From assembly GCA_964477065.1 (NCBI GenBank), contig CAYZCU010000011.1, positions 1-26,329 of the forward strand: DNA of 26,329 bases, read 5' to 3'. The translations under genes were made by a program, and so were the position numbers. This stretch comes from 2-02-FULL-43-11-A sp964477065. Its GTDB lineage: Bacteria; Patescibacteriota; Microgenomatia; UBA1406; HO2-37-13b. This document shows positions 15,187 to 22,130 of this stretch, in pieces (within the stretch, counting starts at the first letter, position 1; every line of letters starts with the position of its first letter). The notes under the pieces were generated by a model. The model worked only from the letters and a program-made list of their open reading frames with translations, was not told where the DNA came from and did no database searches.

Positions 15187-16451
15187 CACTTGAGCAACTG
15201 CGTACATATCATAAAATACTCATTCTCGGGTATGGTCTTGAAGGGCATGCGACTGAGCGATTTCTCAAAAAATTTCACCCGAGCGCTGAAATTGGCATCG
15301 CGGATCAAAAAGATGATCCTCACTACCTCGACAAACAAGCAGACTATGATCTAGCCATTCGAACACCTCTCCTTCGACCAAAAAATATGACCATCCCCTA
15401 TACCACAGGTACTCGGCTTTTCTTTGGCTGTGCACCACATCGCACTATTGGCATAACGGGGACAAAAGGCAAAAGTACGGCAGTTAGTTTGCTGTATCAT
15501 CTCTTAAAGCAGGTCGGGATGAAAGTCAGGCTGTATGGAAATGTTGGTGACCCCATGATTAACATTCTCACAAATGATGTCGATCCAGATACCCTATGTA
15601 TTCTTGAATTGTCAAATTATCAACTTGAAGATTGTGAGTACTCTCCTAACATTGCATGCTTCTTAAACATCTATGAAGAGCGACATAACCATGATTCATT
15701 CGAGGAGTATTTTGAAGCAAAAACACAGATCACCCGGCATCAAACTCCTCAAGATATCTTTTTTTATAACGGAAATTTTCCCCAGATAGCGACACTTGCA
15801 CAACAGACGCAGGCTCAAGCAATTGATTTTCAATCTATGCACGTGGATGAGATGCTTGCAGGTATACATCTGCCCTTTTACACACATACGGATAATCTCA
15901 AGGCTGTGTGGGCGATATGTGCCCATGAAGGCATGAAACCGGAAGATTTTGTGAAGCATGTCCAGACATTTACGCCACTCAACTACCGACTTGAAAACAT
16001 TGGAACTGCTGAAGGACGTATTTTTTATAATGACTCAGCGTCTGTTCACCCTTCATCGACTATTTTTGCATTGCAGTCGATTGCAGATGTTGATACCTTG
16101 ATTGTTGGTGGAGATGATCGAGGGTATGACATGCATGAGCTTGCCAAGGAGCTTGAAAAGCGCAAGATCCCCAATATTATTTGTATGGGTGAAACGGGCC
16201 GTATGCTCAAAGACATTTTGAACGAGTACAAGGACTACCATCCATGGATCACAACATCTGACTCAATGCTTGCTATTGTTGATTATGCGTTTGAACAAAC
16301 TCGCGCAGGGAAGGTATGCCTTCTCTCATCTGGAGCACCAAGCTATGGGCTATTTCAAAACCTCGCAGAGAGAGGGGCGCAATTTACCACGTATGTCAAA
16401 AATCATGCTCAAAAGGAAAAAACCAATTCCAACGCGGACGATTCATCATAA
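15183..16451 (+). CDS. murD: MurD-family UDP-N-acetylmuramoyl-L-alanine--glutamate ligase, probably MurD2-type (L-Glu adding)
   Basis: The 422-aa Mur ligase has the ATP loop ITGTKGKST (91-99), ELSNYQLED, and LLSSGAPSYGLFQNLAERG near the C-terminus, all MurD-type. Several standard MurD motifs are altered: NDSKATN reads N283-D-S-A-S-V-H289, GGxDKG reads GGDDRG (R313), and NITxDHLDRH reads N162-I-Y-E-E-R-H-N-H-D171. In E. coli MurD, lysines at the first two places help bind substrate. Together with the adjacent, translationally coupled murL, this suggests ligation of L-Glu rather than D-Glu, as in the MurD2/MurL pair of Xanthomonas; this is inference. The start is GTG, overlapping the murL TGA by 4 nt. 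Confidence 0.85.
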   Translation: MTLEQLRTYHKILILGYGLEGHATERFLKKFHPSAEIGIADQKDDPHYLDKQADYDLAIRTPLLRPKNMTIPYTTGTRLFFGCAPHRTIGITGTKGKSTAVSLLYHLLKQVGMKVRLYGNVGDPMINILTNDVDPDTLCILELSNYQLEDCEYSPNIACFLNIYEERHNHDSFEEYFEAKTQITRHQTPQDIFFYNGNFPQIATLAQQTQAQAIDFQSMHVDEMLAGIHLPFYTHTDNLKAVWAICAHEGMKPEDFVKHVQTFTPLNYRLENIGTAEGRIFYNDSASVHPSSTIFALQSIADVDTLIVGGDDRGYDMHELAKELEKRKIPNIICMGETGRMLKDILNEYKDYHPWITTSDSMLAIVDYAFEQTRAGKVCLLSSGAPSYGLFQNLAERGAQFTTYVKNHAQKEKTNSNADDSS

Positions 16452-17502
16452 TACGCGACTTTTGTTTGTATTACCCATCATTTTGACCGTCATGGGGCTG
16501 TTTTTTATATTTGAAGCATCCTCTGTTACTGCATTTCGACAGCTTGGGGATAGCTTTTATTATCTGCGCCAACAGCTTCTCTGGGCAACAATTGGCGTCG
16601 TGGCTATGACATCAATGGCATTGTTTGACTACAAACGGTTGTATTATCTTGCATTTCCAGCATTGCTGACAACGATGGTTTTTCTCGTTTTGGTGCTCAT
16701 TCCAGGGATTGGGTCAACGGTTTATGGTGCACGACGGTGGATCAATCTCGGATTTTTTGGCTTTCAGCCAACAGAACTGGCGAAGTTATCAATCACCCTC
16801 TACCTCTCATCCTGGTTTTTGTACAAAGAGCGCAAGCGATTTAAGTCATTTCTTATCCTTTTAGGGACAGTTGTGGGGCTTATCATGATGCAACCAGATC
16901 TCGGGACGACGATTATCATTACCTCACTTTTTGTCACGATTTACTTTCTTTCAGGTGAAAATATTACGTATCTTTTGATGCTTATGCCTGTAGGGCTTGC
17001 TGGAGTAGGTATTTTGATTGCATCTTCGTCTTATCGTGCAGCTCGCTTTTTATCATTTCTCAATCCGACTGCAGATCCAACGGGAGTGAGTTATCATATT
17101 AACCAAATTCTCATTTCACTCTCCTCTGGGGGGTTTCTTGGTCGAGGATTTGCAAATTCTCGGCAAAAATATCAATTTCTTCCTGAAGCTCATACAGATT
17201 CGATATTTGCGATTATTGGAGAGGAAATCGGATTTATTGGATGTGTGGTTTTTATCGGTGTGTATGTCTATTTTTTGTATCAAATATATTTGGTTGCCAC
17301 GAGGGCCAAAGATCGCTTTGGATTTTTGTTGGCAAGTGCGATATTTGTGCTTTTAGCATTGCAGGCTATCATAAACCTTTCAGGTATGGTCGCGCTTCTT
17401 CCCCTGACAGGTGTCCCCCTGCCGTTTATTTCGTATGGTGGCTCAAGTCTGCTTATCTTTTACACAATGATGGGAATAGTTTTAAGTATTGAACGACATT
17501 AA
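16405..17502 (+). CDS. ftsW: SEDS-family peptidoglycan glycosyltransferase FtsW
   Basis: The 365-aa polytopic protein has about ten membrane helices and SEDS signatures: RRWINLGFFGFQPTELAK, MMQPDLGTT, the large loop with SYHINQILISLSSGGFLGRG and PEAHTDSIFAIIGEE (containing the Asp conserved in SEDS polymerases), and PFISYGGSSLL near the C-terminus. It polymerises lipid II at the septum with FtsI. The start is uncertain: ATG 16405 (MLKRKK) or ATG 16393, both overlapping the 3' end of murD by about 50 nt in another frame, which is unusually long for this cluster. Confidence 0.92.
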   Translation: MLKRKKPIPTRTIHHNTRLLFVLPIILTVMGLFFIFEASSVTAFRQLGDSFYYLRQQLLWATIGVVAMTSMALFDYKRLYYLAFPALLTTMVFLVLVLIPGIGSTVYGARRWINLGFFGFQPTELAKLSITLYLSSWFLYKERKRFKSFLILLGTVVGLIMMQPDLGTTIIITSLFVTIYFLSGENITYLLMLMPVGLAGVGILIASSSYRAARFLSFLNPTADPTGVSYHINQILISLSSGGFLGRGFANSRQKYQFLPEAHTDSIFAIIGEEIGFIGCVVFIGVYVYFLYQIYLVATRAKDRFGFLLASAIFVLLALQAIINLSGMVALLPLTGVPLPFISYGGSSLLIFYTMMGIVLSIERH

Positions 17503-17507
17503 TTCTG

Positions 17508-17513
17508 TATAAT
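17508..17513 (+). promoter_or_regulatory. Consensus -10 element before murG
   Basis: A perfect TATAAT, preceded by TG, lies in the 17-nt ftsW-murG spacer and ends 6 nt before the murG ATG. A start about 7 nt downstream would fall on the ATG, predicting a leaderless murG mRNA. No clear -35 is present. Confidence 0.6.
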
Positions 17514-17519
17514 GAAACT

Positions 17520-18596
17520 ATGAGAATCGTTGTTACAGGTGGTCATCCCGCTCCAGCGCTTGCCGTCATTGATGAGCTCCTCAAGCGTAAGGAAACGGAT
17601 ATTCATTTTATCGGACGCCAGTTTGCTGTCGATCATGGCGTTGCTCCTTCATACGAGTACAAACAGATAAAGGAGATGGGTATTCCATTTTACCATCTTC
17701 AAACAGGGAGATTTTTACGGGATTATTCATTGCGGTCAATACTTTCTGCATTGCGACTTTTCGTTGGGCTCTATGATAGCTTTGCTCTTCTTTCTAAAAT
17801 TAAGCCGGATGTGGTCATGTCATTTGGGGGGTATATAGCGCTTCCTGTGTGTATTGTTGCTCGGCTTATGGATATCTATGTCATCACGCATGAACAAACC
17901 ATTGCTCCCGGACTTGCAAACAAAATTATTGGAAAATTTGCCAACAAGGTGCTTATTTCTTTCCCAGAAACGATGAAGTATTTTGATGTTGTCAAGACAA
18001 AGGTCACAGGCAATCCAATCCGCATGGGCGCACTCAAAATAGTAAATAAACCACTGTCGCTTGATACGAAACGACCAGTTATCTATATCACAGGTGGATC
18101 TCTTGGCTCACACAGCATCAATGTTCATATTGAGCGAATTATCGAGCGATTACTGAAAAAATTTACCGTCATTCATCAAGTTGGAAATGTCGAAGAATAC
18201 AATGACTTTGAGCGTCTCTCTGCAATCAAAAATAAGCATTATCATGTGGTCCATCATTTTTCTTCAGATGAAATTGGGTGGGTCTTTCAAACAGCAGATA
18301 TTATCATTTCTCGAGGAGGAGCTAACACAACCTGTGAACTCATTGCACACAAGAAGCCATGTATTATTATTCCTCTGCCGTGGTCAGGGAGTAATGAGCA
18401 GGAGCTTCATGCAAAGCTCTTTTCAGTATCAGGAGCTGGAGAGGTATTTTATCAAGACCACTCAAGCGAAGAGCTCTATGAAAAAATAATGTCAATGTAT
18501 GAACATCTTCCGCAGTATCGTAAAAACTTCTCACTTCTTAAAAAGTATGTCCACCCGCATGCAGTACAAGACATCGTTGACCAGATTTTGGCATAA
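17520..18596 (+). CDS. murG: UDP-N-acetylglucosamine--N-acetylmuramyl-(pentapeptide) pyrophosphoryl-undecaprenol GlcNAc transferase
   Basis: This 358-aa GT28 glycosyltransferase converts lipid I to lipid II on the inner membrane face. It has the glycine-rich N-terminal loop TGGHPAPALAV (6-16; family form GGTGGHxxPALA), FGGYIALPVCIVARL, THEQTIAPGLANKI, GNPIR, GGSLGSHSINV, and the donor-binding SRGGANTTCELIAHKKPCI followed by NEQELHAK. All match MurG. A TATAAT lies just upstream. Its stop is followed by T and the ftsQ ATG. Confidence 0.93.
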   Translation: MRIVVTGGHPAPALAVIDELLKRKETDIHFIGRQFAVDHGVAPSYEYKQIKEMGIPFYHLQTGRFLRDYSLRSILSALRLFVGLYDSFALLSKIKPDVVMSFGGYIALPVCIVARLMDIYVITHEQTIAPGLANKIIGKFANKVLISFPETMKYFDVVKTKVTGNPIRMGALKIVNKPLSLDTKRPVIYITGGSLGSHSINVHIERIIERLLKKFTVIHQVGNVEEYNDFERLSAIKNKHYHVVHHFSSDEIGWVFQTADIIISRGGANTTCELIAHKKPCIIIPLPWSGSNEQELHAKLFSVSGAGEVFYQDHSSEELYEKIMSMYEHLPQYRKNFSLLKKYVHPHAVQDIVDQILA

Positions 18597-18597
18597 T

Positions 18598-19299
18598 ATG
18601 CGCTTCCGAATTCAGCGTCCCATAGGGTATTTTCTGCTGACTGCGCTGTTTTTTTGTTGCATATGGGCTATGACAACCTATTATGCTGTTACGGACATCA
18701 AACTCAACGGTATTGATGATATGTATGGTCTTGAACCAGTTTATCATTCATTTTTGCCCCTTGTCAGGACAGCTGAGCTTGAAAGTGATCTTAAAGCGAT
18801 CAATCCAACCCTCGCGACGCTTTCTGTACATAAAAGCTACCCTCACACGCTTATCATCACAGCTCGTGCACAGCGTCCCGCTGTTGAGTTGGTCTTGACG
18901 GATGGCTCAGCAGTGCTATCCAATACGGGGATTGTGCTTGCCAAGTATAAAAATACACTTGACGAGCATGACATCCCGCGTTTGATGTATTACCAGCCAC
19001 TCTTTTACAATCAGCTTAGCGTGGGTGAGAAGATTGATCAGCCTGAAATCCAGGTCGGTGCATATTTTGCTGAAAAGGTTGCTGAGCTCGGGACACCTGT
19101 CTCCACCATTGATATTACAAATGAGAATATGATAGTATTACATGCAGAAACGTATAACGTGATCGTCACATCACAGCAGGATGTTGAGCTTCAATCAGTA
19201 CGATTAGCCTATACATTCACTGAGTTACATAAAAAAGGGAAAGTATTTACATCAATAGATGTTCGTTTTGAACGACCAATCATAGTATTACAAAAATAA
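18598..19299 (+). CDS. ftsQ: FtsQ/DivIB-like cell division protein
   Basis: The 233-aa protein has a short basic N-terminus, one membrane helix (about residues 9-30) and an extracytoplasmic part that begins with a short POTRA-like stretch (VTDIKLNGIDD) and contains KSYPHTLIITARAQRPAVEL, the usual R/ERxPVA-type FtsQ segment. Sequence similarity within this family is weak, but the topology and the position between murG and ftsA are standard. FtsQ links the early ring (FtsA/FtsZ) to FtsL and FtsWI. ATG 18598 follows the murG TAA by one T; there is no Shine-Dalgarno sequence. Longer in-frame starts inside murG are unlikely. Confidence 0.87.
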   Translation: MRFRIQRPIGYFLLTALFFCCIWAMTTYYAVTDIKLNGIDDMYGLEPVYHSFLPLVRTAELESDLKAINPTLATLSVHKSYPHTLIITARAQRPAVELVLTDGSAVLSNTGIVLAKYKNTLDEHDIPRLMYYQPLFYNQLSVGEKIDQPEIQVGAYFAEKVAELGTPVSTIDITNENMIVLHAETYNVIVTSQQDVELQSVRLAYTFTELHKKGKVFTSIDVRFERPIIVLQK

Positions 19300-19300
19300 T

Positions 19301-20569
19301 ATGTCACAAAACATAATTACGGGAATAGATGTTGGTTCATCAAAAATTGCATGTATTATTGCTCAAATTTCAGAAGAAGATAGCTTACCCCGCGTCATGG
19401 GGTTTTCAAGTGTTGAATCACGAGGCGTGCGCCGAGGTCAAATTGTCGATATTAATCAAGTTGCCTCTTCTGTTGAACAAGCTATAGAGCAAGCAGAGCG
19501 CATGGCCGGTTCTAAAATCACATCAGCATTTGTGTCTGTTGGCGGTCCGCATATCGAATCGATTAATTCTCAAGGTGTCGTAGCTGTCTCTCAGCCTGAT
19601 GTGGAGATCTCAGATGATGATATCCACCGCGTGATAGATGCAGCCAAGGCGATTTCATTATCCTCAACTCGCGAAGTCATTGAAGTTTCACCGCGAGAAT
19701 ATATCGTCGATGGACAGTCGGGTATCAAAAATCCGCTTGGCATGAGTGGGGTCAGGCTTGAGGTCCAGACGCATATTATCACGGCCAGTATGACAAATTT
19801 GAAAAATTTGGATCGCGTTTTGTCAGACCTAGGTGTGACAACTCGAGGATACATTTTTTCTGGGCTTGCTTCATCACTCTCGACACTCTCAGATACTGAA
19901 AAAGAGCTCGGTGTGGTGCTTGTTGATATTGGCGGTGGAAAGACTGATATAGCCGTGTACATCGAAGGAGCACTAGCGTACTCTGGATCAATACCTGTTG
20001 GAGCGCGCCATATCACCAACGATATAGCGGTCGGTTTGCGGGTATCACTTGATAGTGCTGAGCGTATCAAATTGCACCTGAGCAATGAAAAAAATATCAC
20101 CTATATAAAAGATAAAAAGGATGAGATAGACATCTCAAGTCTTCGCCTCAAAGAAGGAATCAATTCTATTTCCTATAAGACCGTTGTTGATGGTATAATC
20201 CGTCCAAGAGTTGAGGAGCTGTGCGAATATGTGCTTGAGCGACTTGATAAAAATGATATGTTGAATGCTGTCCCTTCTGGACTTGTTATCACAGGAGGTG
20301 GTGCACTTTCATCATGTATGGTTGAGTCTGCAAAGCGCGTCATTGGGTTACCGGCTCGTATTGGTGTCCCGCAGTATGTAACAGGACTCATCGATGAGGT
20401 GACGTATCCACAATGCTCAGCTGTTGTAGGATTGATTCTGTATGGGAAGGATACCTCAGCGACAGAACAGCGTATGAATGTAAAAGATTTTGATAAAATA
20501 TTTCGCAATATGTCAATGAAAGGATCCATGAATAAGGTAAAGGAATTGTTTAAAAGTTTTATACCGTAG
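19301..20569 (+). CDS. ftsA: Cell division protein FtsA
   Basis: The 422-aa actin-fold ATPase has the phosphate-1 motif ITGIDVGSSKIACII (6-20), the phosphate-2 motif VDIGGGKTDIAVY and an adenine-binding ITGGGALSS; an SHS2/1C-type segment follows the first motif. The end, MNKVKELFKSFIP (410-422), is an amphipathic basic-hydrophobic helix suited to membrane attachment. FtsA tethers FtsZ to the membrane. It starts one base after ftsQ (TAA T ATG). Its TAG stop runs directly into the second CTAG repeat array. Confidence 0.95.
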   Translation: MSQNIITGIDVGSSKIACIIAQISEEDSLPRVMGFSSVESRGVRRGQIVDINQVASSVEQAIEQAERMAGSKITSAFVSVGGPHIESINSQGVVAVSQPDVEISDDDIHRVIDAAKAISLSSTREVIEVSPREYIVDGQSGIKNPLGMSGVRLEVQTHIITASMTNLKNLDRVLSDLGVTTRGYIFSGLASSLSTLSDTEKELGVVLVDIGGGKTDIAVYIEGALAYSGSIPVGARHITNDIAVGLRVSLDSAERIKLHLSNEKNITYIKDKKDEIDISSLRLKEGINSISYKTVVDGIIRPRVEELCEYVLERLDKNDMLNAVPSGLVITGGGALSSCMVESAKRVIGLPARIGVPQYVTGLIDEVTYPQCSAVVGLILYGKDTSATEQRMNVKDFDKIFRNMSMKGSMNKVKELFKSFIP

Positions 20570-20572
20570 TAG

Positions 20573-20685
20573 TAACCTAGTGATCTAGTAACCTAGAAAT
20601 TTAGAAAATCATTTACTAGATTACCAGAATACTAGATCACCAGATCACCAGATCACCAGATCACTAGATCACTAGATCACTAAAC
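20573..20685. repeat. CTAG array 2: 8-bp repeat with inverted halves, directly upstream of ftsZ
   Basis: Four forward units (TAACCTAG, TGATCTAG, TAACCTAG, AAATTTAG; 20573-20604), a 9-nt centre (20605-20613), then nine units in reverse orientation (TACTAGAT, TACCAGAA, TACTAGAT, three CACCAGAT, two CACTAGAT, CACTAAAC; 20614-20685). The reverse units are complements of the forward unit TGATCTAG and its variants, so the two halves can pair as an imperfect hairpin or cruciform. The array fills the whole ftsA-ftsZ spacer apart from 3 nt on each side. It shares period and consensus with the array at 9547-9706. Confidence 0.93.
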
Positions 20686-20688
20686 ATC

Positions 20689-21870
20689 GTGCTTGTCAAA
20701 CCACACGCTGGTCAACCAGCAAATATCAAGGTCGTAGGCGTCGGAGGGGGCGGAGGCAATGCTTTGGCTTCGATGATCAAAGAGGAGGATATCAAAGGCG
20801 TCGAGTTCATCGTGATGAACACGGATGCTCAGGCACTGCTCAATCATGCAGCGGATGTGAAAGTCCAGATTGGTGAAAATCTCACCAAAGGACTTGGATC
20901 AGGTGGTAATCCCGATATCGGCCGTCAAGCGGCAGAGGAATCTCGTGAAAAAATTCGGGAACAGCTTGATGGTGCGGATATGATCTTTATCGCAGCGGGT
21001 GAAGGCGGTGGGACGGGCACTGGTGCTGCCCCAGTGATTGCTGAGATCAGCAAGGAAGTTGGTGCGCTCACGGTAGCTGTTGTGACGCGTCCATTTGTCT
21101 TTGAGGGCTCACGTCGCAAGCATGCTGCCCAGGAAGGTGTTGAAAATCTCAAAGACAAAGTCGATACGCTCATTGTCATCCCTAATCAAAAAGTTCTTGA
21201 AGTTATTGACTCAAAAGTAAGTATTCTTGATGCCTTCAAAAAGGTTGACTCCGTCTTGCATCAGGGCGTGAAAGGTATCGCAGAGCTCATTACCACTCCA
21301 GGACTCATTAATGTGGACTTTGCAGATGTCCGATCAATCATGCAAGATGCTGGCACAGCACTGATGGGAATCGGTATCGCCAGTGGTGAGAACCGAGCGA
21401 CAAATGCGGTCAAACAAGCTGTTCAATCCCCACTTCTTGAATCGTCCATAGCTGGTGCAAAAGGCGTTTTGTTCAATGTCATTGGGGGCCCAGATATGAG
21501 CATGGCCGAAATAGACGAGGCGGCATCTGTCATCGCTAAAACGGTTGACCCTGAAGCAGACATCATCTTTGGTGCTGTTGTGGATGAAAAGATGATGGAT
21601 CAGATTCGCATCACGGTGATTGCAACCCGCATTGACGAGACGCGCTATCCAATCGGGGGTATGCGACGTGATCGTCCTATGATGCGCACACATGAACCAG
21701 AACAATCTTATCAGTCAGACTATGCACGACAAGATCAGCCACAGAATGAACCCACACAGCAAGAGAAGCCTCAATTTAATACGCAACCAACTCAGCGAGA
21801 AGAAGACATGATGGGGGAGCAACAAGATGAATTTGACGTCCCCGCATTTTTGCGAAGACGATCATCCTAA
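20689..21870 (+). CDS. ftsZ: Cell division protein FtsZ
   Basis: The 393-aa tubulin-like GTPase has IKVVGVGGGGGNA near the N-terminus, the tubulin signature GGGTGTG (106-112, preceded by Glu where Met or Leu is common), the MNTDAQAL segment and VLHQGVKGIAELI. A Gln/Pro-rich flexible linker (about 325-380) leads to a typical C-terminal peptide, DVPAFLRRR, which binds FtsA. It forms the division ring. The start is GTG at 20689, 3 nt after the repeat array; no Shine-Dalgarno sequence and no -10 hexamer is visible there, so its expression signal is unclear. Confidence 0.95.
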   Translation: MLVKPHAGQPANIKVVGVGGGGGNALASMIKEEDIKGVEFIVMNTDAQALLNHAADVKVQIGENLTKGLGSGGNPDIGRQAAEESREKIREQLDGADMIFIAAGEGGGTGTGAAPVIAEISKEVGALTVAVVTRPFVFEGSRRKHAAQEGVENLKDKVDTLIVIPNQKVLEVIDSKVSILDAFKKVDSVLHQGVKGIAELITTPGLINVDFADVRSIMQDAGTALMGIGIASGENRATNAVKQAVQSPLLESSIAGAKGVLFNVIGGPDMSMAEIDEAASVIAKTVDPEADIIFGAVVDEKMMDQIRITVIATRIDETRYPIGGMRRDRPMMRTHEPEQSYQSDYARQDQPQNEPTQQEKPQFNTQPTQREEDMMGEQQDEFDVPAFLRRRSS

Positions 21871-21872
21871 CT

Positions 21873-22127
21873 ATGGAATCCACGACACTCCACGCAGATT
21901 GGCTTGATGAAGGTGACGCTCTGACACGTGATTTCACCTTTTCCAATTTCAAACAAGCTATGTCATTTGCACAGAAGGTCGGGGACATTGCTGAAGAATT
22001 GAATCACCATCCAGATATCATCATCCATGACTATAAGCACGTCAGCCTGATTGTGCGTACCCATGATACGCAGAGTGTCACACAGAAGGATCAAGAGCTA
22101 GCACTCAGGATTGATGACATCACGTGA
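21873..22127 (+). CDS. Pterin-4a-carbinolamine dehydratase-like protein
   Basis: The 84-aa protein shows the PCD/DCoH core, with ELNHHPDIIIHDYKHVSLIV (residues 41-60) containing the His-His-Pro and the later His of the active site, followed by RTHDTQSVTQKDQELA. It is slightly shorter than the usual 95-110 residues and seems trimmed at the N-terminus. The family dehydrates 4a-hydroxytetrahydrobiopterin or assists pterin/molybdopterin metabolism; some bacterial members have no aromatic amino acid hydroxylase partner and their role is open. It follows ftsZ by 2 nt, so it is probably cotranscribed. It ends 3 nt from the converging minus-strand gene. Confidence 0.82.
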   Translation: MESTTLHADWLDEGDALTRDFTFSNFKQAMSFAQKVGDIAEELNHHPDIIIHDYKHVSLIVRTHDTQSVTQKDQELALRIDDIT

Positions 22128-22130
22128 AGC

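Noticed and set aside
19591..20100. A 169-codon open frame on the minus strand opposite ftsA
   Set aside because: It lies wholly inside a well-supported ftsA gene, has low-complexity Ser/Ile-rich translation typical of antisense frames, and no recognisable domain or promoter.
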